Source of the DNA: Colwellia psychrerythraea
Lineage (GTDB): Bacteria > Pseudomonadota > Gammaproteobacteria > Enterobacterales > Alteromonadaceae
Assembly: GCF_000764225.1 (NCBI RefSeq)
Contig: NZ_JQED01000047.1
Location: 1 to 64,000 of the forward strand
Reading direction: 5' to 3'
DNA length: 64,000 nt
Part shown: piece by piece, positions 35,374 through 45,235 of the stretch
How the letters are laid out: each line of letters opens with the position of its first letter
Numbering within the stretch: the first letter of the stretch is position 1
Position numbers and translations under genes: made by a program
Notes under the pieces: generated by a model
Told to the model about the DNA's origin: nothing
The model's database searches: none
What the model saw: the letters and a program-made list of their open reading frames with translations, nothing else

Positions 35374-37644
35374 AAAAATATAGCTAACGCTAACGTCAAT
35401 AGTTCGCGGTAAGATATAACGACCATTTCCAGAAGTCCATGATCTAGGATCTCCTTCGGTAATACCTTCGGAGTCTGTTAAATTTGCTACAGCCAACCGT
35501 AGCTCCACTTCATCGGTGATATTCATGAGCATGCCAATATCTATTTTCTTATATCCATCTAAAATGATAGTGTTTTCAGGGTTTGAGTAACGGTCACCTA
35601 CTAAAGATATGGTTCCATAAATAACGGTTGGGATTTTATTAAAGTCAAATTCATAACTTGGTGTTACGCGTAATTGAAATCCTGGCTGCCGTATTGCGTC
35701 TTTTCCGATGAAACCAGGATTTCCATCTGTAACTTCTGTTTCCTGGAATGTTGAATTTAAGTTAATTGAAAGGCCATTATCATTGTAGTAGTTAAAGTCT
35801 AACTCTAAACCATAGGCTTTATTGGTTGTGACAATAGCGGGTGTGCCAGGAATAAATACGACAGCATCACCTTTAACTTCATTAAGGAAGAAAGTGGCAA
35901 ACACATCAAAATTATCGTCGACTAACTTATAACCCACTTCAAACTGACTGACTTCTTTAATCAAATCTTGACCTTCGGTAAAAGCACCATAGTTTTCTCT
36001 GATATCATCAAAGTATGGCATTTTACCGCCACCATTAGCCCGAGCGAATACCCCCATTGTGTCGGTAAACATCCAATTAGCACCTACAGTCCATGCCATA
36101 TCTGTTTCATCATAAGAAGCATGTTTAGTGATGACGTTGTCTAAACCTTCATCGACGGTATAATCAATAGTGTGGTTTTCACTACGCAAACCTGCGTCGA
36201 GTGTGAAGCTATCTGTTATATTAATCGAACCTGCTGCGTATAAGGCGCTTGTTGTGCCATCACCAGTACTGACAAAGTCATAATTCCATGAGCATCCATT
36301 GGCATCTTGGTTACAGTCAATACCACTTAGGTTTTCACCACCTTGCTCTACAACATGATATGAATAGTTACCTAGCGCCCACCAATCATTTGCGGAAAAT
36401 GAAGAAGAGTAATAACCTAAAGTAAAACTAGCATTATCGAAATCTTTGGTAAGAGCAAAATCATTGACCATCGATTTGATTTCTTTTTTAACGACCCAGC
36501 GACCGTATTGTTGAACAATCGTTGACCCATTATATTCAGTGCCCGTCACAAGACCCGTTGCACTAGCTCCATTAGCAGCAACAGTGGACAACTCTACAGC
36601 GCCACCGCCAGGGACTAGACCATACGTATCAGCATTACCCTTGGTATAATTAAACTTATCTACTAACGACCAGTTATTGCCAAGATCTAGCTCAATACTA
36701 CCGCCAGACACACTACCATCCCAGCCTCTCCCTTTGGCAAAGTCAAACATTTCAGTGGTATTATCTGCACCGTATTGAATTGCGGCTTGTCTATTGTTTG
36801 TACCAAGTTGGGTAAAGTCACTCCCTACATGGGTTAATGGTGCGGGCAGATACCAAACGCCAAAAAAGTCTGTTTGTCGTGTGTAAAAATTAATTTTACC
36901 GTTATCCAACTTCTTGGTGATATTAACAGTGAACTGTGTGCCTTCTTCGCCGTTAAACCCTGCATCACGTACACCTGGTGAGCTTTTAATATACCCACCT
37001 ACCATGTAATAAAGATCATCTGCTAAGCTTCCACTAAGTACACCATCAACTCGTTGCAGGCCATAGTCAGAGGTAGAGTATTTAACTAAACCTTCTGTTT
37101 CTTCTGTACCTTCTTTGAGTATGAAGTTAGTAGTTAAACCAGGTTGTCCGTTAGATATTACAGGGTTTGGACCACCGCGTAGTGCTTCCATAAACTGAAC
37201 GGTTTCATCTAAACGGAATAAAGTTGAGTTTTCTAAGAAGGACAGTGTTGGTGGCGGGAATACTGGCGCACCTTGTAACTGTACAGTGAGAAAAGGGGCA
37301 TCACCACCGCCAGGAAAACCGCGAACAAAAACATTTGCACCGGCAACCCCGCCAGAGCTTTCAGACCAGACACCAGGAATAGCCTTAAATAGATCGGCTG
37401 TACTTTTAGGGGCTAATTTTTTTATATCTTCATCATCAAAAGAACTAACCGCAAAACTTGCCTCTTCTTTGGCCACCGCTTTACCGCTAAATGTGCCCGT
37501 AACAACTATTTTTTCTACACTCTCTTTTTGAACCACTGTTTTAGAGTCATTTTCGGCTGCAAATGCCATCATTGGGTTCAATGCCAACCCAATGGACAAA
37601 GCAATCATCGACACTTTGTTTCTTTTTTCATTTTTGTTTTTCAT
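35371..37644 (-). CDS. TonB-dependent outer-membrane receptor
   Basis: Energy-coupled outer-membrane transporter, 757 residues. ATG at 37644 is chosen because GGGGAA lies just before it; an upstream TTG is worse. Signal peptide to ~30 (MMAFAA). A TonB box-like VEKIVVTGTFSG follows directly, so there is no N-terminal STN signalling domain. The plug domain runs ~50-170 (IPGVWSESSGGVAGANVFVRG, NGQPGLTTNFILKEG), then a 22-strand barrel ending in VSYIF. The substrate is unknown; beside the GAG/uronate locus an oligosaccharide is plausible. It diverges from the ECF sigma and fecR genes, an arrangement usually used for regulation, but the missing STN domain argues against direct signalling by this receptor. 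Confidence 0.9.
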   Translation of the reverse strand: MKNKNEKRNKVSMIALSIGLALNPMMAFAAENDSKTVVQKESVEKIVVTGTFSGKAVAKEEASFAVSSFDDEDIKKLAPKSTADLFKAIPGVWSESSGGVAGANVFVRGFPGGGDAPFLTVQLQGAPVFPPPTLSFLENSTLFRLDETVQFMEALRGGPNPVISNGQPGLTTNFILKEGTEETEGLVKYSTSDYGLQRVDGVLSGSLADDLYYMVGGYIKSSPGVRDAGFNGEEGTQFTVNITKKLDNGKINFYTRQTDFFGVWYLPAPLTHVGSDFTQLGTNNRQAAIQYGADNTTEMFDFAKGRGWDGSVSGGSIELDLGNNWSLVDKFNYTKGNADTYGLVPGGGAVELSTVAANGASATGLVTGTEYNGSTIVQQYGRWVVKKEIKSMVNDFALTKDFDNASFTLGYYSSSFSANDWWALGNYSYHVVEQGGENLSGIDCNQDANGCSWNYDFVSTGDGTTSALYAAGSINITDSFTLDAGLRSENHTIDYTVDEGLDNVITKHASYDETDMAWTVGANWMFTDTMGVFARANGGGKMPYFDDIRENYGAFTEGQDLIKEVSQFEVGYKLVDDNFDVFATFFLNEVKGDAVVFIPGTPAIVTTNKAYGLELDFNYYNDNGLSINLNSTFQETEVTDGNPGFIGKDAIRQPGFQLRVTPSYEFDFNKIPTVIYGTISLVGDRYSNPENTIILDGYKKIDIGMLMNITDEVELRLAVANLTDSEGITEGDPRSWTSGNGRYILPRTIDVSVSYIF

Positions 37645-38322
37645 GTTATTCCCCAAGTATAATTCAATTTAGTAGAAGTATGCGCTCTCTCTAAAAAGCT
37701 CTTCTGATTTGATAAAGCAGAAATACTATTAGCGACGCATCTCCTTTCTTCTTCCGTATGCCAAATATTGTTAAATATCAGTCTCTTGTATTCGTGATTG
37801 GAGATAAACTCAACCATTGTGTTTAAAAAACCAATTAACTAAAAATAATATAAATACGTCAGTCACCAATTTTGTTGGTGTATTAAGTTAACGAATAGGA
37901 AATAAAAAACAGCCAATAATATTTTAAAAAAACTTATTGGATTATCACTTGGAATATTTTTTTTGATGTTAAAAGCACCATTTTTACACAGAGTTTTAAG
38001 ACACTTATGTCCATAAAAACATTTAATTCCCGGTGCTTTTTCGCTTTACGGCAAGTAAGGAGAAAGATGTGCAAGGTTTTGGCTGAGGGATTTATGCAAT
38101 AATAAATGTTTAGTAAATGATTTTTAGCTAGAGGTGATTACTAAATGATTTTCATGTTATCTTTTACCTGTATATTATTTCAACGTATTTGGAGTTTAGT
38201 TCGTGTAGAAAATCCAATAATTTCTTTAGTGCCAATTATTAAGCCATTTTTTTTAATATTTATTGGCTGATAAATAGTCTTGATTCGTTTAATCAATACA
38301 GCTATAAAAAAAGTAGTCGCCT
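37645..38322. other. divergent intergenic region, receptor / ECF sigma
   Basis: 678 bp with no gene. It must contain the promoters of the receptor (minus) and sigma (plus) genes. A small hairpin CACCAA-TTTTG-TTGGTG is at 37864-37880. No copy of the kdgK palindrome is evident; TCTTGTATTCGTGA near 37782 is only a weak half-match. Confidence 0.6.
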
Positions 38323-38870
38323 ATGTCTAAAAATTTATTTGTAAATACGATAGTGTCTTACAGAAAATCTTTGTTAAGCCTGATTGGAAAGATCGCACCT
38401 CCTGATGAAGTGGAAGATATAGTACAGGATGCGTATGTCAAAATTTACCAAGTTAAAAATAATAAATCTTTAGAATACCCTAAGGCTTTTTTATATCGAG
38501 TCGCAGTGAATTTGGCGAAGGACTTTAATAAAAAATCAGAAGTTAGATTAGCTGATTCAGCACAAGAAGAAAGTGATTTTGGTGTCGATTCATCTGATAC
38601 TATATACCATAAAGTTCATATAGAAGAAGAGTTTGGCCAACTATGTGAAGCAGTGAAAAATTTGCCAGTACAATGTCGAAGGTTTTTGTATTACGTAAGA
38701 TATATGGTTTTAGCCACAAAGAAATTGTAAAGGAACTGAACTTGAGTCCACATACCGTAGAAAGCCATATAGCCAATGCTATGAGAAAATGTGAAGAGTT
38801 TAATTCCTCATTGGAAAAGTCAAAAGCTAAAGCAAGCCAAGCTTTAAGGGAGCGTCAACATGAAAAATAA
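38323..38870 (+). pseudogene. ECF sigma factor, FecI type, frameshifted
   Basis: Sigma-70 region 2 is in the first frame (APPDEVEDIVQDAYVKIYQV, YPKAFLYRVAVNLAKDF). Region 4 is in the next frame (VFVLRKIYGFSHKEIVKELN, LSPHTVESHIANAMRKCEEF). The switch occurs at about 38680, in CAATGTCGAAGG; one extra A would restore a continuous ~182-residue FecI-like protein. As given, the first product stops at 38730 without a -35-binding domain. The downstream frame overlaps fecR by 11 bp, as in intact fecIR operons. Either a recent inactivating deletion or a sequence error. Confidence 0.85.
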
Positions 38871-39939
38871 AATTATACCTATATTTACTGACAATGTAAT
38901 GAAAGAAGAGGCATCTGTGTGGTTGGCTAAACTGGACAGAGGTTTAACTGATAACGAAGAAGTGTTATTGAAGGATTGGTTAAGCCAGTCTGAAAAACGT
39001 CGCGAGTATTTTGTTAAATTAGCAAAGCAGTGGGATGTCTTATCGGTACTTTCTTTATTATCAGATGTTGTCCCTTATAACAAACAAAAAACTAACCTTA
39101 ACTTTAGGCACGTTATGATGGCTGCTTCTGTATTCTTTCTTTTACTTTTAAATATGCCTAGCTTAGACATTAATCGTTTCTTTGATACGAATGGCACCGC
39201 TTCAACAAGCGTTGTGGACCCTACACTTTTTTCCAGGACTTATGAGACAGCTGTTGGTGAAAAATCTACAATAAACCTCCCCGATTTATCGGTGTTAACT
39301 TTAAATACGGATAGCATTGTTGAGGTTAAATATACCCAAAAGAATAGATTTCTCCTGCTTAAAAAAGGTGAACTTTTTATCGATGTAGCGCATAACAAAC
39401 AACGTGAACTTATTGTGTCTGCGGGGGAGAAGTCCTTTGTGGCTGTAGGTACTGCTTTCAACGTTTCATATCTTGATAAGTCAAAGTTGGAATTAATTGT
39501 TACTGAAGGAAAGGTTTTGATAGCTGAAAAGACAGCTGCTTCTAATGCGACAAGAAAGGTCGATAATAGGGTAATAAAATCCATTGGGGTAGTTGCAGGT
39601 GAAAAAGTGCTACTTAAATCCAATGAAAAGCTAATGGTTGCTGCTATACAAAAGGTAAATATCAAAGATAGTCTTGATTCATCATTATCTTGGCGAGCTG
39701 GAAAGCTCGTCTTTAAAGGGGAGACCCTTGATAACGTTATTGCCGAAGTATCTCGCTATTCAAATGTGCAAATTGAACTTGTAGGAGACGAAATCAAAAA
39801 AATAAGAATTGGAGGACGTTTTAGAACAGGTGATGTAGATGGATTGTTAAACGTATTAACTGAGCAGTTTGATATAGAAATCAGTAAAATGAATAACTCC
39901 AAGATTAAATTATATCTTACAGCTAAGAAATTAACCTGA
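38860..39939 (+). CDS. FecR-family anti-sigma regulator
   Basis: A 359-residue inner-membrane protein that holds or activates its partner ECF sigma factor. The N-terminal cytoplasmic DUF4880-like part is EEASVWLAKLDRGLTDNEEV (~14-60), the single span FFLLLLNMPSLDI is near 85-103, the FecR periplasmic domain is ~125-230 (TAVGEKSTINLPDLSVLTLN, AVGTAFNVSYL), and the C-terminal DUF4974-like domain is ~275-355 (LSWRAGKLVFKGETLDNVIA). The start overlaps the sigma gene, as usual. With the sigma frame broken upstream, FecR may be without its partner. The receptor that would signal to it should carry an STN domain, which the adjacent receptor lacks. Confidence 0.92.
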   Translation: MKNKIIPIFTDNVMKEEASVWLAKLDRGLTDNEEVLLKDWLSQSEKRREYFVKLAKQWDVLSVLSLLSDVVPYNKQKTNLNFRHVMMAASVFFLLLLNMPSLDINRFFDTNGTASTSVVDPTLFSRTYETAVGEKSTINLPDLSVLTLNTDSIVEVKYTQKNRFLLLKKGELFIDVAHNKQRELIVSAGEKSFVAVGTAFNVSYLDKSKLELIVTEGKVLIAEKTAASNATRKVDNRVIKSIGVVAGEKVLLKSNEKLMVAAIQKVNIKDSLDSSLSWRAGKLVFKGETLDNVIAEVSRYSNVQIELVGDEIKKIRIGGRFRTGDVDGLLNVLTEQFDIEISKMNNSKIKLYLTAKKLT

Positions 39940-40092
39940 AGTTAGATAAATTATTTATTAAATTAATTTACTTCAAGTCAAATCTACTTGTAGGGGTTAT
40001 TTTATTCGGTCCACTAACTTTATGGTGTTTCCTTTGATAGGAACATGTTCTCAATCATTAAAGAATGACACTTTTCGGATGTGTGCTTGCTA

Positions 40093-41103
40093 CTAAGTAA
40101 GATTAAAGCTTGTTGATTCACGTTTAACCAGGCTAGGGATGTATTTGCAGTTTATATTTGCAGTGTTTTTAGGTTGCTTAGACGCTAAGTCAATGCCTAT
40201 AGATGCTGCGTGTATTGCCATCTCTTCTACAGGGTAATTTAATGTACTGAGTTTAGGCCTTGAATACCTTGATAGTAAAACATCATCAAATCCTAGTACT
40301 GAAATTTCTGACGGGACTTTAAAGCCGTTGTCTTCTAATGCCGAAATGGCACCTATTGCCATGGCGTCGTTATAAACAAACAAGGCAGAAAAGGATTTTC
40401 CAGACGCTAGTAGCTTTTGTACTGCTATTTCTCCGCCTTGAAGCGTCGGTTCACCATAAGCAATAAGCTCAGGCTCTATATCAACGCCAGCAGATAACAA
40501 CTCGCTTTGAAATCCTTGCAACCTAAGTCGTGGGTCGTCTATTTGATATTTACTGGAAATACATGCGACGTTTTTATGCGCTAAGGCTAAGAAATGACGT
40601 GCAGCTATTCTTCCACCCTCAAGGTTATCCAACCAAATACAACGCTGTGCTATTGCTTCAATATAGCGATCAATTAGTACTAAACCGGGCACTTGATTGG
40701 CTAACGCTATCAAGGCTTGATCGGATAACTTCTTGCTATGTATTACCATCACCTCGCAGCGCCTTTCAATTAATAAATTGATGGCCTGCATTTCTGTTTC
40801 AGCACTGACTAGGCCAGTACTTAATAATAATTGCATATTTTTTTGTCGAGCAACTTGTTCAACACCTTGTGCAAGTGAGGCGAAAAAGGGGTCAACTAAA
40901 TTGGGAATAACAACACCCAAGGTAGTGCTTTTTTGGGTTACTAAAGCGCGAGCATTGGCGTTAGGGCTGTAATTTAACTCTTGCATTACCCTAGTTACTT
41001 TTTCAATGGTCGCTTTACTGACTTTAGGGCCGTTATTTAATACCCGAGAAACGGATGCTACTGAAACACCAGCGACACGAGCTACGTCTTTTATTGTTGC
41101 CAT
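40093..41103 (-). CDS. LacI/GalR-family repressor of the galactose cluster
   Basis: A 336-residue repressor with the LacI helix-turn-helix at the start (TIKDVARVAGVSVASVSRVL), hinge helix near NYSPNANARAL, and a periplasmic-binding-like sugar domain (GVVIPNLVDPFFASLAQG, ISVLGFDDVLLSRYSRPKLS). Closest in feel to GalR/GalS. It diverges from galT, and two palindromes of the LacI type (41107-41120 and 41217-41230) lie in the shared promoter region, so it very likely represses the gal genes and itself and is released by galactose. Effector identity is inferred from the neighbours. Confidence 0.93.
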   Translation of the reverse strand: MATIKDVARVAGVSVASVSRVLNNGPKVSKATIEKVTRVMQELNYSPNANARALVTQKSTTLGVVIPNLVDPFFASLAQGVEQVARQKNMQLLLSTGLVSAETEMQAINLLIERRCEVMVIHSKKLSDQALIALANQVPGLVLIDRYIEAIAQRCIWLDNLEGGRIAARHFLALAHKNVACISSKYQIDDPRLRLQGFQSELLSAGVDIEPELIAYGEPTLQGGEIAVQKLLASGKSFSALFVYNDAMAIGAISALEDNGFKVPSEISVLGFDDVLLSRYSRPKLSTLNYPVEEMAIHAASIGIDLASKQPKNTANINCKYIPSLVKRESTSFNLT

Positions 41104-41106
41104 AAG

Positions 41107-41120
41107 GGTAAATGTTTACA
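41107..41120. promoter_or_regulatory. LacI-type operator 1
   Basis: GGTAAATGTTTACA, a near palindrome three bases upstream of the repressor start, likely autoregulatory. Confidence 0.75.
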
Positions 41121-41216
41121 TAGTTGTTGTTTGTTTAGTTACCCATGAAATATACACTAATTACAGGCTTGCTAGCAAGTTGACTTTAATTTCAAACTAC
41201 TACTTGCACAAATATA

Positions 41217-41230
41217 GGTAAACGTTTACC
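41217..41230. promoter_or_regulatory. LacI-type operator 2
   Basis: GGTAAACGTTTACC, a perfect 14-bp palindrome 38 bp before galT and about 110 bp from operator 1. The pair would allow DNA looping, as at E. coli gal. Confidence 0.85.
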
Positions 41231-41268
41231 CTTGTTTCATGTTTTTAATTATTGTGACTTAAAATATT

Positions 41269-42312
41269 ATGACAATTGCATTTGATCCAACAGAACATCC
41301 ACATCGAAGATATAACCCTCTAATTGACGAATGGGTGCTGGTTTCCCCACATCGCGCCAAACGACCTTGGCAAGGGCAGGTAGAGCAGCTTGATGAGCAA
41401 GAAAAACCAGCCTATGACAAAGATTGCTTTTTATGTGCCGGCAATACGCGTATTAATGGTGAAATTAATGATGACTACAAAGAGACCTTTGTTTTCACTA
41501 ATGACTTTGCGGCAATCAAGCAAGACACCCCTATAGTGAAAAGTGAGGATCCACTCTTTACCATGGCAACTGAACAAGGGGAAAGCCGTGTGATCTGCTT
41601 TTCACCTGATCACAGTAAAACCTTACCTCAACTCTCTGTAAAAGCAATTACTCGTGTTGTAGGTACCTGGCAGAGCCAATGTGAAGAATTAGGGAAAACC
41701 TATACCAGCGTTCAAGTATTTGAAAATAAAGGCAGTGTCATGGGCTGCTCTAATCCACATCCGCATGGACAAATCTGGGCACAACAGCAATTGCCTACCT
41801 TAGTGATGAAAAAACAAAAAGCACAGCAGACTTATCTTCAGCAACATGGGAGTAATTTATTGCAAGACTATGTTGTCAGAGAAGTAGAAAATAAAGAACG
41901 TATTGTGGTGTCGAATGATGATTGGCTGGTGGTTGTGCCATATTGGGCGGCATGGCCGTTTGAAACCTTACTTTTACCTCGCTTTAGTGTTGCTCGAATA
42001 ACAGAATTGACTGTGGCACAAAAGTCGTCTCTTGCCGATGTTCTTAAACAAATAACCATTAAATATGACAATTTATTTAATTGCTCTTTTCCTTATTCAA
42101 TGGGCTGGCACGGTGCTCCTTTTGATGGGCAAGAGCATGATGAATGGACCTTACACGCGAGTTTTTTCCCTCCATTGTTGAGATCAGCCACTGTGCGTAA
42201 ATTTATGGTCGGTTATGAAATGATGGCTGAAGCACAGCGAGATTTAACAGCTGAGCAAGCGGCTCAACGATTACGTGATTTGCCAACAACTCACTATAAG
42301 GAGCAAAGCTAA
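41269..42312 (+). CDS. galT: galactose-1-phosphate uridylyltransferase
   Basis: Leloir pathway enzyme: exchanges UMP between UDP-glucose and galactose-1-phosphate. 347 residues, as in E. coli GalT (348). The active-site [10 protein letters not shown] (His-Pro-His, with the uridylylated histidine) and the earlier [10 protein letters not shown] are present, as are Cys residues of the structural metal site (CFLCAGNTR). Its TAA overlaps the galK ATG by one base, so they are coupled. Controlled by the two palindromes upstream. Confidence 0.97.
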   Translation: MTIAFDPTEHPHRRYNPLIDEWVLVSPHRAKRPWQGQVEQLDEQEKPAYDKDCFLCAGNTRINGEINDDYKETFVFTNDFAAIKQDTPIVKSEDPLFTMATEQGESRVICFSPDHSKTLPQLSVKAITRVVGTWQSQCEELGKTYTSVQVFENKGSVMGCSNPHPHGQIWAQQQLPTLVMKKQKAQQTYLQQHGSNLLQDYVVREVENKERIVVSNDDWLVVVPYWAAWPFETLLLPRFSVARITELTVAQKSSLADVLKQITIKYDNLFNCSFPYSMGWHGAPFDGQEHDEWTLHASFFPPLLRSATVRKFMVGYEMMAEAQRDLTAEQAAQRLRDLPTTHYKEQS

Positions 42313-43484
42313 TGACTCAGCCAGTGCCAAAGTCACATGGACTTGAACAACAAGCCCTTGTACAAAACTTATTTAAACAGCAATTTCAACAGTCGGCTGA
42401 AATAGTGTGTCATGCACCAGGTCGTGTGAATTTAATTGGCGACCATACAGATTACAATGATGGTTTTGTGCTACCCGCAGCCATTAACTATGGCACTATC
42501 ATTGGGGCCTCGGCTCGCGAAGATAATTTAGTTAAAGTATATGCTCACGATTGTGACCAACAAACGGCTGAATTTTCACTAAGTGAGATAGTGTTTGATC
42601 AAAAAATGATGTGGAGCAATTATGTTAAAGGCACATTACAAGCGTTATTGAAAAAGTACCCTGATATTAAAGGTGCAAATTTAGTGGTTACTGGTAATGT
42701 CCCCCAAGGTGCAGGTTTAAGTTCCTCTGCCAGTTTTGAAATTGCATTGTTAAGAGTGTTTACCGAGCTTTATCAATTAGAGCTAAATGGTGTTAATGCC
42801 GCTCTTATTGGCCAGCAAGCTGAGAATGACTTTGTTGGCTGCAATTGTGGCATTATGGATCAGCTTATCTCAGCCATGGGACAAAAAGGTCATGCTATGT
42901 TACTCGATTGCAAAGATTTGTCTTTTGAAGATGCACCTATTCCAGATGATTTAGCCTTGTTTATTGTTAATTCCAACGTAAAACGAGGCTTGGTTGATAG
43001 CGCTTATAACTTAAGGCGCCAACAATGTGAAGCAGTGGCTAAGCACTTTGGTGTTTCTGCCCTGCGAGACGTTACCATTGAGCAACTTAATGCAGCCCAA
43101 GATAAAATCGAGCCTGAGCTATTTAAACGTGCTCGTCATGTTGTTAGTGAAAATGCTCGCGCAGTAACGACATTAAAGGCGCTTAAAAATAATGATATGA
43201 CGACAATCAGTGCAGCAATGAAGGCATCACATAATTCACTTCGTGATGATTTTGAAGTCACTACCAAGGAAATGGATGGTTTAGTGGCCATGATTGATAA
43301 GGTATTAGGCGGTGAGGGCGGCGTTCGCATGACCGGTGGTGGTTTTGGTGGCTGTGTCGTTGCCTTAGTGCCTACCGCTTTGCTCGAAAAGGTCGAGGCT
43401 GTTGTTATTAACAACTATGAAAATGAATTTGGTTTAAAACCGAGCATTTATCACTGCTCCGCGACACAAGGTGCGTTTCGATAA
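42312..43484 (+). CDS. galK: galactokinase
   Basis: Phosphorylates galactose at C1 with ATP. 390 residues, GHMP kinase fold. The galactokinase signature PGRVNLIGDHTDYNDGFVLP, the ATP loop GNVPQGAGLSSSASFEIALL and the third motif RMTGGGFGGCVVALV are all present. It starts on the last base of the galT stop codon. It could accept GalNAc poorly, but nothing in the sequence shows that. Confidence 0.97.
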   Translation: MTQPVPKSHGLEQQALVQNLFKQQFQQSAEIVCHAPGRVNLIGDHTDYNDGFVLPAAINYGTIIGASAREDNLVKVYAHDCDQQTAEFSLSEIVFDQKMMWSNYVKGTLQALLKKYPDIKGANLVVTGNVPQGAGLSSSASFEIALLRVFTELYQLELNGVNAALIGQQAENDFVGCNCGIMDQLISAMGQKGHAMLLDCKDLSFEDAPIPDDLALFIVNSNVKRGLVDSAYNLRRQQCEAVAKHFGVSALRDVTIEQLNAAQDKIEPELFKRARHVVSENARAVTTLKALKNNDMTTISAAMKASHNSLRDDFEVTTKEMDGLVAMIDKVLGGEGGVRMTGGGFGGCVVALVPTALLEKVEAVVINNYENEFGLKPSIYHCSATQGAFR

Positions 43485-43559
43485 TTTATTCAATTATAAA
43501 TAACAAGCGAAAATAAAACTAACTCAAAAGATATAATGATAACTATAAAAAGGTAACAA

Positions 43560-45137
43560 ATGATGGATTTTACAAATAAATTGGGGACGCTGGATAGCAC
43601 AATTTTTATTGTCTACGTCATAGGGCTGCTATGTCTTGCCTTGTGGGTTTCTCGTAATGAGAAAAAAGAGGGCGCAAATACCGAAGACTACTTTTTAGCC
43701 AGTAAGTCTTTGCCTTGGTGGGCTATTGGTGCATCACTTATTGCAGCTAATATTTCTGCTGAGCAAATCATTGGCATGTCAGGCTCTGGCTATGCTATCG
43801 GTTTAGCGATTGCCTCATACGAGTGGATGGCCGCCATTACCTTGGTTTTGGTTGGAAAATACATGTTGCCTATTTTCTTAGAAAATAAAATATTCACCAT
43901 GCCACAATACCTTGAACAGCGCTTTGATAACAAAGTTAAAACCACCATGGCGATATTTTGGCTAGCGGTATATACCTTTGTTAACTTAACCGCAGTATTA
44001 TGGTTAGGCGGTATGGCTATTGAAACCGTAGCAGGTGTTGACTGGATGTTCGGTATGATATTTTTAGCCGTATTCTCTGTTGCCTACTCGTTATATGGCG
44101 GTTTAAAAGCGGTCGCTTTTACTGATATTTTACAAGTGGTGTTATTGGTGTTTGGCGGTTTATTGCTAAGTTATTTAGCCTTAGATGCCGTTGCCGATGG
44201 ACAAGGTGTTTTAGCCGGTTTCGGTATTCTTACCGATACTATGCCTGAGCATTTTGACATGATATTAAGCCCCGAAAATGACCATTACATGAGCTTACCA
44301 GGTATTTCTGTGTTAATTGGCGGTATGTGGGTGATGAATTTTAGTTATTGGGGGTTTAACCAATATATTATTCAACGTGCGCTTGCGGCTAAAGATATTA
44401 AAGAAGCGCAAAAAGGTATTGCTTTTGCTGCTTACCTAAAGTTATTAATGCCATTAATTGTCGTTTTACCCGGCATTGCTGCGGTTATTCTTTACCCAAC
44501 TTTGACGACGCCTGATCAAGCTTATCCTTCAATGATGGCTATGTTGCCTGTTGGCATAAAAGGTTTAGTTTTTGCTGCATTAGTTGCGGCGATTGTTTCT
44601 TCACTTGCTTCAATGACTAACAGTATTTCTACCATTTTTACCATGGACATTTATAGCCGATTCAAACCGAATAAAAGCCAACGTCATTATGTGCATATCG
44701 GCCGAATTGCTGCCTTAGTTTCGCTTTGTATTGCCTTAGTTGTTGCTCAGCCATTACTGGGTAAGTTTGACCAAGCGTTCCAATATATTCAAGAATTCAC
44801 CGGCTTCTTTACCCCAGGTATCGTAGTGATATTTGTTATGGGTATGTTCTGGAAACGCGCTACCTCAATGGGCGCTTTATCAGCGGCTTTAGGATCTGCG
44901 GTATTTTCGTTAGTGCTTAAGTTTGCTTGGCCTGAACTACCCTTTATGGATCGCGTAGGTTTAGTGTTCTTACTTTGTTTAGCGCTTTGTTATGTGGTTT
45001 CTATTCTGGGTAAACCAAATACAACCGATAGTAGTGTCAGCCTTGAACAAGTGAGCTTTGCTACGACTAAGCCATTTAATGTCGCCGCACTAGGCGTGGT
45101 TATTATTTTAACTGCTTTATATGCCACATGGTGGTAA
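43560..45137 (+). CDS. sodium:sugar symporter (SSS family), probably galactose
   Basis: A 525-residue inner-membrane protein with about 14 spans, SSS family, related to Vibrio vSGLT. Visible marks are FLASKSLPWWAIGASLIAAN near the start, NISAEQIIGMSGSGYAIG, YSLYGGLKAVAFTDILQVVL, and AALVAAIVSSLASMTNSIST, which holds the sodium-site Ser residues. It lies between galK and galE in the same direction with 75-98 bp gaps, so galactose (or glucose) uptake is the clear prediction. Confidence 0.93.
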   Translation: MMDFTNKLGTLDSTIFIVYVIGLLCLALWVSRNEKKEGANTEDYFLASKSLPWWAIGASLIAANISAEQIIGMSGSGYAIGLAIASYEWMAAITLVLVGKYMLPIFLENKIFTMPQYLEQRFDNKVKTTMAIFWLAVYTFVNLTAVLWLGGMAIETVAGVDWMFGMIFLAVFSVAYSLYGGLKAVAFTDILQVVLLVFGGLLLSYLALDAVADGQGVLAGFGILTDTMPEHFDMILSPENDHYMSLPGISVLIGGMWVMNFSYWGFNQYIIQRALAAKDIKEAQKGIAFAAYLKLLMPLIVVLPGIAAVILYPTLTTPDQAYPSMMAMLPVGIKGLVFAALVAAIVSSLASMTNSISTIFTMDIYSRFKPNKSQRHYVHIGRIAALVSLCIALVVAQPLLGKFDQAFQYIQEFTGFFTPGIVVIFVMGMFWKRATSMGALSAALGSAVFSLVLKFAWPELPFMDRVGLVFLLCLALCYVVSILGKPNTTDSSVSLEQVSFATTKPFNVAALGVVIILTALYATWW

Positions 45138-45235
45138 CAAGCTGTTATGGCTACGCAGTTTTTAGTTGAATTTTTAGTTAGATAAGGAGTTAACCAGGTC
45201 AAGTTATTGGCCTAGTTGATTTTTAAGGAAAACAT

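Noticed and set aside
39240-39665. A 141-codon open frame antisense to fecR
   Set aside because: FecR has clear domains on the other strand; the antisense frame has no family features and follows from codon bias.
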